Assembly: GCA_963837005.1 (NCBI GenBank) | Contig: CAWIMC010000001.1 | Coordinates: 744,001-808,000, forward strand | Length of the DNA stretch: 64,000 nt | Direction: 5' to 3' | Source of the DNA: CALDTK01 sp963837005 | GTDB taxonomy: Bacteria; Bacteroidota; Bacteroidia; Chitinophagales; Saprospiraceae | In this document: piece by piece, positions 26,291 to 36,581 of the stretch | Position numbering within the stretch: the first letter of the stretch is position 1 | Layout of the letters: each line of letters starts with the position of its first letter | Position numbers and translations under genes: made by a program | Notes under the pieces: generated by a model | The model's database searches: none | The model's input: the letters and a program-made list of their open reading frames with translations, nothing else | What the model was told of the DNA's origin: nothing

Positions 26291-26305
26291 GTTTTGGCGC
26301 AAGCC
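26291..26305 (+). repeat. Iterated GTTTT-GNAA mini-hairpin motif, intergenic copy
   Basis: GTTTTGGCGCAAGCC: stem GGC/GCC, loop GCAA. It abuts the T-run of the tRNA terminator in non-coding DNA. Confidence 0.55.
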
Positions 26306-26424
26306 GGATGCCTGAAAAGGGGTAAATCTCACCAATCGAGGCGACAGTCGGGGCACAGCCCGCAGGCGAACCCCCGGCGGGCAAAACGTACCCCGGACGG
26401 GGTAGATGTCGGTCTAATCCTTGC

Positions 26425-29400
26425 ATGCCTACCGGTACATCCTCCCTGGATATGCCGAACTCTACCCTTCCAATACTTCTGTTACGTGCGATCGCTGTGG
26501 CGGTGCTGACGGTGGCTGCGGCCATCGGCAACACGGGTCTTGCGCAGATCGTGTTGTCTACCCGGCCCATCGACGCAAACGTCAACTGCAGCTTCGTGCC
26601 AACCGCCCCGAACGTAACGGCGACGGGGGGTTGTGGTGGTGCCGTCACGGTTGTCCGCAACGAACAGCGCGAGGCGGGCAGCTGCGCATTTACGTACGTT
26701 TTGGTCCGCACCTGGACGGCCACGGACCCCTGCGGGACCACGGTTACCCACGTGCAGCGAATCACGGTGAGCGACACGCAAGCCCCGATTATCGCCGGTG
26801 TGCCCGCGAACGTCAACGTAGCGCTCGGTAACCTCCCCGCCGAACCCGTCGTCAAAGCCATTGACTTCTGTGACGCCAACGCTACACTAACGCTCGTGCG
26901 CGACAGCGTACCGGGGGCCTGCGGGGGGTACGCCATTATTCGCAACTACACTGCGAGCGACGCCTGCGGCAACGTCCGTACGGCCCGCTACATCGTGAGC
27001 GTGAGCCAGGACAGTCCTCCGGTGATCTCGGGGGTGACCCCAGGGGCGACCCTCAGCTGTGGGGCTGCTCTTCCGGCCCCTCCTGCCGTGACCGCCACAG
27101 ATGTCCAAGGACCGGTATTGCTGTCCGTCTTGATTGATACGCTGAGAAATTTGGGGGGAGACACGTGCAAGGTGGTGCGGCGCACCTGGTCCGCGACAGA
27201 CAACTGCGGCCTGGTCACCACGGCCGCGCAGCGCTTCGTCTTTAGGGACGGGCAGGGTCCGAGCCTTACGGGAATCCCCGCCAATACAATCGTCTACTGC
27301 GAGGCGCTTCCGTCACCGCCGGTGATCGGGGTCGACATCTTGGCTACCGACAACTGCGATCCCGCTCCGGAGGTAGTGTTCACCGAGCGCAGCGAACAGA
27401 CCGCCAACGGCACCTGTAGCGATCAGATCTACCGCGTTATCCGAACTTGGACGGCGCGGGACGAGTGCGGCAACGTGACGACACGCTCGCAGGTCTTGGA
27501 CATGAAGTGTGAGTGCTGCTCTAACGGCATCGACGATGACGACGATGGCCTCATCGACGACTATGACCCGCAGTGCAACTGCTTTGCAGGGGTCGAGGCG
27601 GAGTGCGACAGCACAAAACGATATTACGTACCGCCGGTGTTGCTGATGAACGGCCCAGTGTACAACGGACCCTCCGAGATCGTCATCACGACCCTCGCGC
27701 CGCAAGCCAACATACATATTACTACGGCCGACGGCACGACGTATAACGCTTCGTATACGGTCAATAAGGGCACGCCCCTGGTCATCCCGTTGACGACGGC
27801 CGACCTTCAGACCGCCGGTCACGACAGGATCGAACGGGACAAGGGTTGGGTCATCACGTCGGACCAATTGATCCAACCGATTTACCGTATCGACGGGCGG
27901 TTCAATAAGGTACTCGTTACACTCAAGGGGCCTCAGGCGCTCGGACGAGTATTCCGGGCCGGCAGCCAGACGTATACCTGCGGCAACAACAACATGAGCG
28001 CTGGCGAAGGTCACTTCATCTCCGTCATGGCTACCGAAGACGACACCGATGTCACCATTGACTTTACGTTTCCGGCGCTAGGAGGGCTGACAGGTCCGAT
28101 CACACGCAGGCTCAATCGCCACGAGACCTACCTCATACGGGACGACAGGCAGAACTCGACCGTCTCCGGGAGTCTCATTACGTCTACCAAACCCATTGCC
28201 GTCATCTCGGGCTCGCAGCACACCAAGGCGTGCAAATATCCCATCAACGACGGTGGGCATACAGGGGGCATGGACGGGGGTATCGACCAACTGGTACCCA
28301 ACTGTCTTACGGGCAGCGAGTATGTACTGGTGCGTGGTAAGGGCAACCAGGTGCAGCAGTACGCAGTCCTGGTGGCCAACAAGAACAACACCCGCGTCGT
28401 CGTCAATGGCGATACCAATAACGAACTCCTCCTCCAGGCCGGTGAGCACACCCAGGTTTGGCTCGACGGCAATGCGTTTGACAGCAAGCACTTTATCGGC
28501 AACAAGGACTTCTACGCCTATCACGTCGCGGGGATTAGTACCAACAACGAGGTCGGCATGGCCATCTGCGGGCCAGTCGGGGAGTGCAAAGGCGACACCC
28601 TCATCGAGTTCCCGAAGTTCAACAACAGCCCGACGGGCGTGCGGCCGGAGAACATCGTGTACGTCATCGTTCCGACAGCTGGGCTACCGACGCTGCGCCT
28701 CAACGACCAGCTCTACTCGACGTGTACCGCCGCCAAGCCTGTGCCCGGACGCCCGGACCTCAGCGTGGTGACATTCCCGAACAACTGCCTCCAACTCGTC
28801 AATAAAATCTCTTGTGACGAGCGCTTTACAGCCGGCATGATGGTAGGGATCAGCGGGGACTCCGGTACCCACGGTTACCTGACGAGCTTCAAGGACCGCA
28901 TGGAGGTCCGGCACCCCCGTACGAACGAGGTCACGACGGCCTATTTCGTCGATACGCTCTGTGGCTCGACGAGTCTTGCGCACTGCATCGACGTGAGCAG
29001 CTGCGCTACGACACACAATGTCGTCTCGGTGCGCGCGAGCCACGGGACGGTGACCATGGACGGCGGTACTTGTCTCACCTACACCGCCCCCGACGATCTC
29101 CAGGGATTGGACCAAGTGCTGGTGACTGTGCAAAACGACCAGGGTCTGTTTCAGACGGTGTGCCTGAGCTACTTCGTGTGCTCGGCACCGCCGGAGATAC
29201 AGTTTCCCTTCACGGATACGACGGTCACGTGCGAGCAGATCCCGCCCGTGGTGCCGCCGCTGATGAGCGACGAGTGCGGGCAGCGTGTAGACTACCTGAC
29301 CGCCGACACCCGCGACGACGGAGGCTGCGACTTCAGTTACGTCATTACGCGTCGCTGGGCGTTCTGGGACGAGTGCGGGGACTCCACGCACGCCACGCAG

Positions 29401-32400
29401 ATCATCCGCGTCATCGACACCTCGGCTCCGCAGGCGATCAACCTCCCGAACGATACCATCGTGTCGGCTTGCAATGGCGTACCGCCCGTGCCGCAGATAA
29501 GCTTTCGCGAAAACTGTGACACCGACTACGAATGGTCGTTCCGGCAGGAGACGGTCGACTCAACGTGTTCGGTCAACTACACCATCGTACGCACCTGGGA
29601 GGCTTGGGACGAGTGCAACAACCGAAGCACCGCCGTGCAGCGAATTCAAATGCGCGACACAGCTGCACCGATCCTGTCTGGTGTCCCTGTCAACCTCCTG
29701 CTGGCCTGCGGCCAAACGGCCCCTCCGGCCATCGTGACCGCCAGCGACGACTGCGACCCCAATCCGCTGATCGTCGTGGACAGCATCGTCTTTCCCCGCA
29801 ACTGCGACACGGCTTACCACGTCGTCCGTCGATGGACGGCCACCGACCTCTGCGGGCAGCAGACCACCGCGACCCAGCGCATCCTCCTTCTCGACACTAC
29901 CCCACCCCAGATTCTGTCTGTCCCCGCGGACACAGCGATTGCCTGCGGCCAGCCACTGCCCACTACCGTGCCTCAGTTCGTCGACGACTGTTTCGTGCCG
30001 CCGGTGGTGTATGTCGTCGATAGCGTTGCCACGGGCACCTGCCCCATCATAGAAACAATTTATCGCACCTGGACCATTACCGACGGCTGCGGACAGGACA
30101 TTTCAGCGCGGCAGGTCATCTCGATCACCGACTCGATCGGCCCAGTCTTCGTCCCGCTGCCCGACACGATTTTCGCATCCTGCGCCGACTCGACCATCAT
30201 ACTCGAGCCGACGGTACTTCAGGCCTGCGGCGTGACCGTAACCGCTGTAGACAGTATGGCCTCCGGTCCAAACTGCAACGGCGAGCGCCTGTTGTACCGG
30301 ACCTTCACCGCAACGGACAACTGCGCGCGCACGGCGACCTACCGACAGCTCTACTACTTCCAGGACGCCGTGCCCCCGGTCTGGCGATCTGAGCCGACCA
30401 ACGTCACGCTCTCCTGTGAAGATGCCATACCGTCGATAATTGACCCTAACGTAGCGGATGCTTGTAGTGGCTTTAATCCCGTGGCGGTGGTCGTTCGCGA
30501 CAGTTCACAGGTCTGTCCCGCTACGCGGTGGATCATTCGCGACTACACCGTCTCGGACTGGTGTGGCAACCTGAGTTACTTCACGCACCTCATCACCATC
30601 ATCGGGTGTGAGCCCGTTAGGCCAGTGCTAGCTACGGGGCAGGCGGGTTGCACCGGCGAGGACATTACGCTCACCGTAACGCTCGACAGTGGCTACGTGA
30701 CGCCGGTGTACCAGTGGCAGTTCAGCGCCGACGGCACCACGTGGACTCCGCTCGGGGGTGTCATCGCCGATCCGACGTACTCCATCCCGAACGCCGATCC
30801 GAGTCGCGACGGCGTGTACCGCGTCAACGTCGCCAACAACGCCACCGAACTCGGCAGCGACGACTGTTCGACGCTTTCTAACCCAATCCCCCTCACGATC
30901 CGACCCCACAAATCGTCGGCCGAGAGCATCGAGATCTGCCGCGGGGACACCCTCTTCTATTTAGGAGACACGCTTACGCAAAACACGCAACGCACCGATC
31001 GACTACAGACCTACTACGGCTGCGACTCCGTCGTCACGTTGACCCTCACGGTGTACCCCTTCGTCCACGTTGACGTCGATACGATCGTGTGTTTTGGCGA
31101 AAGCCTTACTTTTCTAGGGAAGACCTACGCTAGCTCTGGCACCTTCACCGATACCCTCGTGACGGCCTACGGTTGCGACAGTACGCTTTCGCTAAAACTC
31201 GTAGTGCTCGGGGAGTTGACGACGCTAACACGAGCTCAGATCTGTACCGGCGAAACCTACGCTTTTGCGGATACCACCTACGCGACCTCCGGGACGTACG
31301 TGCACCCGTACACCAGCCTGAACGGCTGCGATAGCACGCAGACCCTCGTATTGCAGCAGGTCAATACACTTTATACAGTGATCGACACCGTCGTGTGCGA
31401 AGGCGGGACAGTGGGGATGGCCGGAGAAACCTTCGCCACCGCCGGCTCTCACGTGAGGACCTTGCGGAGCCTAGCCGGCTGCGACTCAGTGGTGACCTTG
31501 AATCTCGTCATCAATATTCCAGATACGGGGCGTGTACAAGGGCACGTCTGTTTTGGAGAACAGTACTTCTTCGGCACCCAGCGCCTCGACGCAGCTGGCG
31601 TCTACTACCGTACCCTGCGCAATCGCTACGGCTGTGACTCTACGGTTCAGCTCACCTTGCGAGCTTCGCCGCGGTACGACACCGAACTCCGCGTCGAGCT
31701 TTGTCAAGGGGAGGTCTACCGCAACGGCAGCTACTCGTTTAGCGTCGCGGGTCGCTGGCCGATGCAGTTCTACACTGCGGACGGCTGCGACTCGACGGTC
31801 AACGTAACGCTCGTCTACCGCCGGGCCACCACATCTAATCTCGTGGCTACGATCTGCGCGGGTGAGAGCTACCCCATCGCCGACACCAGCTTCTCGACTT
31901 CCGGGCGCTTCGTACGTCTGACGCGCAACCGGTACGGCTGCGACTCGACCATCACCCTCGACCTCACGGTGGTGCAGCCTCAGCGCACGGCCCTTGCGCA
32001 GACCCTGTGTTTTGGCGAAAGCTTCGTAGCCGCCGGACGGACCTTTAGTACGACGACCCGCGACAGCTTTCTGCTGAAGGGAAAGGCCGGTTGCGACTCC
32101 TTAGTGGTAGTCGACGTTTTCGTTCGCCCGAATCCGAGCGTCGATACCGTTGCGGCGGTGTGTTTTGGCGAAAGCCTTACGGTAGCCGGGCGCACCTACA
32201 CCACCAGCGGTAAGCACAGCACTACCCTACCCGACCGTTACGGCTGCGACTCGACGTGGACACTTTACCTGAGCGTATACCCAGAACTCCGCGATACCCT
32301 GCGCCGAAGCATTTGCGCTGGGGATAGCCTCGTGGTCGGCAACCGCGTGTTTACGCAGGCGGGACGTGTAACCCTTACGTATCCGGCCGCCAACTTCTGC

Positions 32401-35025
32401 GACTCCACGGTAGTGCTGGAGTTGGAGGTGCGCGATACAGCCTTTACGCTGCTGCGCGATACGATCTGCGAGGGCACCAATCTGGTGTTCGGGACCGACC
32501 TCCTCACTACGACCGGCGAGTACCGCCAATCGCTACAGACCGTGACGGGTTGCGACTCGACGGTCATCCTTCACCTTTACGTCCACCCGACGACCTACGC
32601 CACCATAGACACCGTGCTGTGCGTGGGAGCGAGTCTCGAGGCCGGCGGAGAGACCTTCTCGACGGCGGGTACCTACGAGCGGACGATCAGAAATGCCGTA
32701 GGCTGCGATTCCGTGCTTTCGATCGAGCTTCGCTACAGTCCACAGGACACGACCTGGACACAGGCCGATATCTGCGAGGGCGAGCGCCAGGGTTTCTACG
32801 GGAGTAGTTATACAGCGTCCGGAGACTACTTCCACACTGTGTCGAATCGCTACGGCTGCGACAGTACGCTCGCGCTTCGCTTGACGGTGCACCCGAGGGT
32901 CGAGCAGGTCGTGGCGGCGGCTGTCTGCGCGGGTGAGAGCTACGAGGATGGGCCCTACGCCTTTGCGACGCCGGGGCGCCACCGTATTCGGTATACCACT
33001 GTGCACGGTTGCGACTCCGTCATTCTACTCGACCTGCGGGTGCTACCAAACAGTGATACGACGATTAACGGCTTCGTATGCGCTGGCGAAGGCTTCGCGG
33101 TGCTCGACACCATGCTGTCGACGGTCGGTACACACGTGGTGCACGGGCTTTCTGCCAATGGCTGTGACTCGATGGTTACGGTTGTGCTCGATGTGATTGC
33201 TCCTGTGCGGATCGCGCTGCGGGACACGCTCTGCGCGGGCGACAGCGTGGAGATCGGCGGTCGGTGGATCAACCGGACCACGGTGGACAGTGTGAGCCTA
33301 TCGAGTGCGGTGGGTTGCGACTCGGTCATCGTGTTCGATGTGTTCGTACGGACGGCAGATACCGTCCGACGGGCGGTGGAAGTGTGTTTTGGCGAAAGCT
33401 ATACGCTAGCGGAACGGACCTATACCGCGAGCGGGCGATACGTGACCAGTGGAGGCAACCAGTATGGCTGTGATTCGACGCACGTACTCGATCTGGTTGT
33501 GCTTCCGCAAAACCTGGTGATGCGGACCGAAGAGATATGCGCCGGAGACACGCTCGTCATCGGCGACTATCGTCTCACGCGGGACGGGCAGCACACCCTC
33601 GAACTTAGCGACCACCGGGGATGTGATTCGACCATCCGTCTCGATCTCAGTGTATGGGACACCGTACGTACGGTCTTGCGCGAAAGCATTTGTTCGGGTG
33701 AGCGCCTAGCCTTCGGCGATCAGAACTTGATGACATCGGGCATCTACGAGAGACGCCTACAGACCGTCCACGGATGCGACAGTGTCGTCGTGATGGAACT
33801 CACTGTTTTACCGACCTACCTGCGAACGATGGACACGACGGTCTGCGCCGGTACGACTGTCTCCTTTGGCTCACGAAGCCTCGAGCGCGTCGGTCGCTAC
33901 GTGGACAGCCTCCTCACACAGGCAGGATGTGATTCGGTGGTCGTGCTGAACTTGCGCCACTACCCAACTACGGCCACGCGCGATACGGTCCACGTCTGTG
34001 AGGGCGACGGTATCGAGGTAGGAGGAGTTTGGCAAACGCAGGCGGGCAACTACACCGCCACCGATACCAATCAGTACGGCTGTGACAGTGTCCACACGAC
34101 TAAACTCATCGTGCATCCTAACGTGACACGGTACGACACGCTGCGGATTTGCCACAACGACACGGTGACCTTTGACGGTCGTCGACTCGCAGCTTCGGGA
34201 ACGTACGTCGCCGAACTCAAGACCGACTTTGGCTGTGATTCGACGGTGGTGCTGGAACTCTACGTTACCGACGAAGTGCTGCTGGCCGCAGACGACGCCG
34301 AGATTTGCGCAGGCAGCTCCGTATCGCTCCAGGCTCGTGGGTACCGAGGCCCCGTACGCTGGTCACCGGCGGAAGGGTTGAGCTGCGTGACCTGCCCCAA
34401 CCCAATCGCGAAACCTCTAGAGACGACGACCTACACGGTGTCTGCCGCAGACTGCTCCGGTCGGATGGTGAGCGCAACGGCGAGGGTGCGGGTGCGGCAG
34501 CCGGTCCAGGTCAAGATCGTGAGCAAGCGTAAGCTGCGACTCGGCGAGAGCACAACGCTCAAAGCGGTCGCCGACGACCCGATGGCGCGGATGAGCTGGC
34601 GCGAGGGCAACACCGTGCTCTGTGATGCCTGCGACGAGATTGAGGTTCGACCGTTGATCACCACGGTGTACGAGGTGCAAGCCAGCAACGGCACCGGCTG
34701 CGACGACACGGAGCGACTCACGCTCATCGTCGAGGATGAATGTTCGTTCGCCGACATTGAGATCCCAAACATCATTACCCCGAACGACGACGGCGCGAAT
34801 GATTTCTTCGAGATCCGCTACTCCGGCCTGAAGGACATCATCCTCTTACGTGTGTACAATCGCTGGGGGGAAACCGTCTACGAGACCACGGATATCGACA
34901 AGTTCTGGGATGGTACTCACCGCGGCATCCCGCTCAACCCTGGAGTCTTTATGTACTACATGGAAGGTCATTGCCTAAACGACGAGCCCTTTACAGAGGA
35001 AGGTAACGTGACGCTCATACGGTAA
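26425..35025 (+). CDS. Giant multidomain T9SS-secreted adhesin-like protein
   Basis: A 2,866-residue secreted protein. A signal peptide is visible from either ATG (26425 or 26452): LPILLLRAIAVAVLTVAAAIG, processed near GLAQ. Order of parts: three or so HYR-like Cys-containing beta domains (about 40-360); a DDDDDGLIDDYDPQC calcium-binding-like loop (about 370); a long region resembling the IgGFc-binding-protein N-terminal domain (about 395-835, including VITSDQLIQPIYRIDGRF and ISVMATEDDTDVTIDF); a cadherin-like insert (about 855-925); about six more HYR-like domains (930-1395); an Ig-like domain with YQWQFSADGTTW; 22 repeats of about 50 residues ending GCDS (1,500-2,615); two Ig-like modules; and a type-B sorting domain (about 2,779-2,866: IPNIITPNDDGANDFFEI, YNRWGETVYE, FWDGTHRG). 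It likely acts at the cell surface as an adhesin, with the PorP/SprF gene next door as export partner. Ligand unknown. Confidence 0.88.
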   Translation: MPTGTSSLDMPNSTLPILLLRAIAVAVLTVAAAIGNTGLAQIVLSTRPIDANVNCSFVPTAPNVTATGGCGGAVTVVRNEQREAGSCAFTYVLVRTWTATDPCGTTVTHVQRITVSDTQAPIIAGVPANVNVALGNLPAEPVVKAIDFCDANATLTLVRDSVPGACGGYAIIRNYTASDACGNVRTARYIVSVSQDSPPVISGVTPGATLSCGAALPAPPAVTATDVQGPVLLSVLIDTLRNLGGDTCKVVRRTWSATDNCGLVTTAAQRFVFRDGQGPSLTGIPANTIVYCEALPSPPVIGVDILATDNCDPAPEVVFTERSEQTANGTCSDQIYRVIRTWTARDECGNVTTRSQVLDMKCECCSNGIDDDDDGLIDDYDPQCNCFAGVEAECDSTKRYYVPPVLLMNGPVYNGPSEIVITTLAPQANIHITTADGTTYNASYTVNKGTPLVIPLTTADLQTAGHDRIERDKGWVITSDQLIQPIYRIDGRFNKVLVTLKGPQALGRVFRAGSQTYTCGNNNMSAGEGHFISVMATEDDTDVTIDFTFPALGGLTGPITRRLNRHETYLIRDDRQNSTVSGSLITSTKPIAVISGSQHTKACKYPINDGGHTGGMDGGIDQLVPNCLTGSEYVLVRGKGNQVQQYAVLVANKNNTRVVVNGDTNNELLLQAGEHTQVWLDGNAFDSKHFIGNKDFYAYHVAGISTNNEVGMAICGPVGECKGDTLIEFPKFNNSPTGVRPENIVYVIVPTAGLPTLRLNDQLYSTCTAAKPVPGRPDLSVVTFPNNCLQLVNKISCDERFTAGMMVGISGDSGTHGYLTSFKDRMEVRHPRTNEVTTAYFVDTLCGSTSLAHCIDVSSCATTHNVVSVRASHGTVTMDGGTCLTYTAPDDLQGLDQVLVTVQNDQGLFQTVCLSYFVCSAPPEIQFPFTDTTVTCEQIPPVVPPLMSDECGQRVDYLTADTRDDGGCDFSYVITRRWAFWDECGDSTHATQIIRVIDTSAPQAINLPNDTIVSACNGVPPVPQISFRENCDTDYEWSFRQETVDSTCSVNYTIVRTWEAWDECNNRSTAVQRIQMRDTAAPILSGVPVNLLLACGQTAPPAIVTASDDCDPNPLIVVDSIVFPRNCDTAYHVVRRWTATDLCGQQTTATQRILLLDTTPPQILSVPADTAIACGQPLPTTVPQFVDDCFVPPVVYVVDSVATGTCPIIETIYRTWTITDGCGQDISARQVISITDSIGPVFVPLPDTIFASCADSTIILEPTVLQACGVTVTAVDSMASGPNCNGERLLYRTFTATDNCARTATYRQLYYFQDAVPPVWRSEPTNVTLSCEDAIPSIIDPNVADACSGFNPVAVVVRDSSQVCPATRWIIRDYTVSDWCGNLSYFTHLITIIGCEPVRPVLATGQAGCTGEDITLTVTLDSGYVTPVYQWQFSADGTTWTPLGGVIADPTYSIPNADPSRDGVYRVNVANNATELGSDDCSTLSNPIPLTIRPHKSSAESIEICRGDTLFYLGDTLTQNTQRTDRLQTYYGCDSVVTLTLTVYPFVHVDVDTIVCFGESLTFLGKTYASSGTFTDTLVTAYGCDSTLSLKLVVLGELTTLTRAQICTGETYAFADTTYATSGTYVHPYTSLNGCDSTQTLVLQQVNTLYTVIDTVVCEGGTVGMAGETFATAGSHVRTLRSLAGCDSVVTLNLVINIPDTGRVQGHVCFGEQYFFGTQRLDAAGVYYRTLRNRYGCDSTVQLTLRASPRYDTELRVELCQGEVYRNGSYSFSVAGRWPMQFYTADGCDSTVNVTLVYRRATTSNLVATICAGESYPIADTSFSTSGRFVRLTRNRYGCDSTITLDLTVVQPQRTALAQTLCFGESFVAAGRTFSTTTRDSFLLKGKAGCDSLVVVDVFVRPNPSVDTVAAVCFGESLTVAGRTYTTSGKHSTTLPDRYGCDSTWTLYLSVYPELRDTLRRSICAGDSLVVGNRVFTQAGRVTLTYPAANFCDSTVVLELEVRDTAFTLLRDTICEGTNLVFGTDLLTTTGEYRQSLQTVTGCDSTVILHLYVHPTTYATIDTVLCVGASLEAGGETFSTAGTYERTIRNAVGCDSVLSIELRYSPQDTTWTQADICEGERQGFYGSSYTASGDYFHTVSNRYGCDSTLALRLTVHPRVEQVVAAAVCAGESYEDGPYAFATPGRHRIRYTTVHGCDSVILLDLRVLPNSDTTINGFVCAGEGFAVLDTMLSTVGTHVVHGLSANGCDSMVTVVLDVIAPVRIALRDTLCAGDSVEIGGRWINRTTVDSVSLSSAVGCDSVIVFDVFVRTADTVRRAVEVCFGESYTLAERTYTASGRYVTSGGNQYGCDSTHVLDLVVLPQNLVMRTEEICAGDTLVIGDYRLTRDGQHTLELSDHRGCDSTIRLDLSVWDTVRTVLRESICSGERLAFGDQNLMTSGIYERRLQTVHGCDSVVVMELTVLPTYLRTMDTTVCAGTTVSFGSRSLERVGRYVDSLLTQAGCDSVVVLNLRHYPTTATRDTVHVCEGDGIEVGGVWQTQAGNYTATDTNQYGCDSVHTTKLIVHPNVTRYDTLRICHNDTVTFDGRRLAASGTYVAELKTDFGCDSTVVLELYVTDEVLLAADDAEICAGSSVSLQARGYRGPVRWSPAEGLSCVTCPNPIAKPLETTTYTVSAADCSGRMVSATARVRVRQPVQVKIVSKRKLRLGESTTLKAVADDPMARMSWREGNTVLCDACDEIEVRPLITTVYEVQASNGTGCDDTERLTLIVEDECSFADIEIPNIITPNDDGANDFFEIRYSGLKDIILLRVYNRWGETVYETTDIDKFWDGTHRGIPLNPGVFMYYMEGHCLNDEPFTEEGNVTLIR
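30922..34278 (+). repeat. 22 GCDS repeats inside the second giant gene
   Basis: Units of about 50 residues (roughly 150 bp) share the plan ICxGDxxxxGxxxxxxxGxYxxxxxxxxGCDSxVxLxLxV. There are 22 Cys-Asp-Ser copies, 21 of them GCDS and one FCDS. They are diverged, unlike arrays A and B, so this array is old. A few related units occur near the C-terminus of the first giant protein (around 20860-21320). Four units carry the FGES codons that coincide with the iterated DNA motif. Confidence 0.9.
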
Positions 35026-35129
35026 CGCATTAAGAGTGCATCTAATATGTTGCCTACCAGCGACTTACCTCATGCCCGCCCTCACTATCGGCAGCATTCT
35101 TGCAGATTGGACAAGGTAATCCCGCGACT

Positions 35130-36176
35130 ATGGAACAGTTCTACCGACAGGGTCTCCTCCTCTTGAGTCTAGTGCTCGCGAGCCTAGCGACTCGGCTATG
35201 TGGTCAGGACATCCACTATTCCAACCTGTCTGCGGTTCCTATGCAGACCAACCCCGCATACACGGGGCTCATGGAACACCGGGCGCGGGTTGGATTCGAC
35301 CACCGCGCACAGTGGACCAATTTCACGAACGGCTTCCGAACGACGAGTCTGTCTGCTGATATGAAAGCCTACCAGAAGGGCAACGATGTGCTGGGCGTCG
35401 GTCTGCACATCAACAACGATCAGGCGGGAGACCTCAACTTCACGACGCAGCAAATCAGCGCGAACGTCGCCTACCTCAAGGCTCTCGACCGGGGCAAGAC
35501 CTTTGTCTCTTTCGGAATGCAAAACGTGTTCAGCAGCCAGCGAATCGACTGGTCCAAGGCACGCGGCTTCGACTACGAACCAATCGAATCTCTCTCCAAC
35601 GGCGGTGAAGCCGCGTTCTGGGACGTGGGCGCGGGCTTGGCGCTGTTCGTGCGACCCAACAGGCGCATTGCCTGGTTTGCGGGTCTCGGGGCTGCACACC
35701 TAAACAATCCGCAGGTCACGTTTCTCGGAGACGACGACAACAGCCTCGGTGACGGACTCTACACGAAGTGGACGCTGCACGCAGGCGGCGAGATGCACTT
35801 CGGGATGTTCAATTCGATTCGACCGAGTATTATCTACCTCAGCCAGGGACCAAACCGACAGATCAAGGTGGGAAGCTTTTGGCGGTACAAAGCCGACCGG
35901 GGCTTACACACCGACTCACAGATCGCGGTACACTTCGGGGCTTGGCTGCGGACCTACATCGCGAAGGGGGGCAGCGGCGTAGATGCGATCAATTTCGCGG
36001 CGCGCTTCGACTACGACAAGACGAGTATCGTGGTCTCCTTTGATGCCAACATCTCCGGTCTCGCCGTAGCGACGGACGGGTTTGGCGGACCCGAGGTGGC
36101 TATCGTGCAGGAGTTCGACTGGGGGGACCCGAAGCGCAAGAAGCACAAGGTGAAGTGTCCGACGTTTCAGTACTGA
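35130..36176 (+). CDS. PorP/SprF-family outer-membrane protein (T9SS accessory)
   Basis: A 348-residue protein from the ATG at 35130 (MEQFYRQGLLLLSLVLASLATRLCGQ signal peptide); the frame is open 10 codons earlier. The mature start DIHYSNLSAVPMQTNPAYTG is the hallmark of the PorP/SprF family, predicted 14-strand beta-barrels used with the type IX system; SprF-like members are needed for secretion of their adjacent type-B-signal protein. Here it follows the 2,866-residue protein by about 100 bp, the same order as sprB-sprF in Flavobacterium. The C-terminus ends KKHKVKCPTFQY. Several aromatic-ended beta-strand segments are visible. Which of the two giant proteins it serves is inferred from adjacency. 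Confidence 0.88.
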   Translation: MEQFYRQGLLLLSLVLASLATRLCGQDIHYSNLSAVPMQTNPAYTGLMEHRARVGFDHRAQWTNFTNGFRTTSLSADMKAYQKGNDVLGVGLHINNDQAGDLNFTTQQISANVAYLKALDRGKTFVSFGMQNVFSSQRIDWSKARGFDYEPIESLSNGGEAAFWDVGAGLALFVRPNRRIAWFAGLGAAHLNNPQVTFLGDDDNSLGDGLYTKWTLHAGGEMHFGMFNSIRPSIIYLSQGPNRQIKVGSFWRYKADRGLHTDSQIAVHFGAWLRTYIAKGGSGVDAINFAARFDYDKTSIVVSFDANISGLAVATDGFGGPEVAIVQEFDWGDPKRKKHKVKCPTFQY

Positions 36177-36339
36177 AGGATGGTGGTCGCTGCGCGACCA
36201 GCGGATGAGCCAAGAGGCGCAGAAGTACACGGAACCAGCCATCGAGAGAGGCTCGAGACTAGCCTTGCTCTGCGATCCTGTTCATCTTTTCGCTACGTTG
36301 CTACATTGCCAAAGAACCTAAACCCGCTCGTCCCCAACG

Positions 36340-36372
36340 AAAAAAGCCCGAGCATTTCTGCTCAGGCTTTCT
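36340..36372 (-). terminator. Terminator of initiator tRNA gene (minus strand)
   Basis: On the minus strand AAGCCTGAGCA and TGCTCGGGCTT form a stem with one mismatch around a short loop, followed by a run of T. It may also stop transcription arriving from the PorP/SprF gene. Confidence 0.65.
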
Positions 36373-36380
36373 TGTCTTCG

Positions 36381-36453
<73 letters not shown>

Positions 36454-36567
36454 GTATTTGGTTCCCGCCGCTCGTTTGCGTTGGGAGTGCAATGATACGA
36501 TGACCGAAGCCGATCTTGCAAGTCGTCGGGGCAAGTTTCTTCGGAATTCTTCGTTTCGCCGGACGGC

Positions 36568-36575
36568 TACCTTCG
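36568..36575 (+). promoter_or_regulatory. Possible -7 element (TACCTTCG) of the Wzi/RemB-like gene
   Basis: TACCTTCG is one base from TAnnTTTG and ends six bases before the ATG at 36582, the same close spacing seen at priA, metH and manC. Confidence 0.35.
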
Positions 36576-36581
36576 CCCCCG

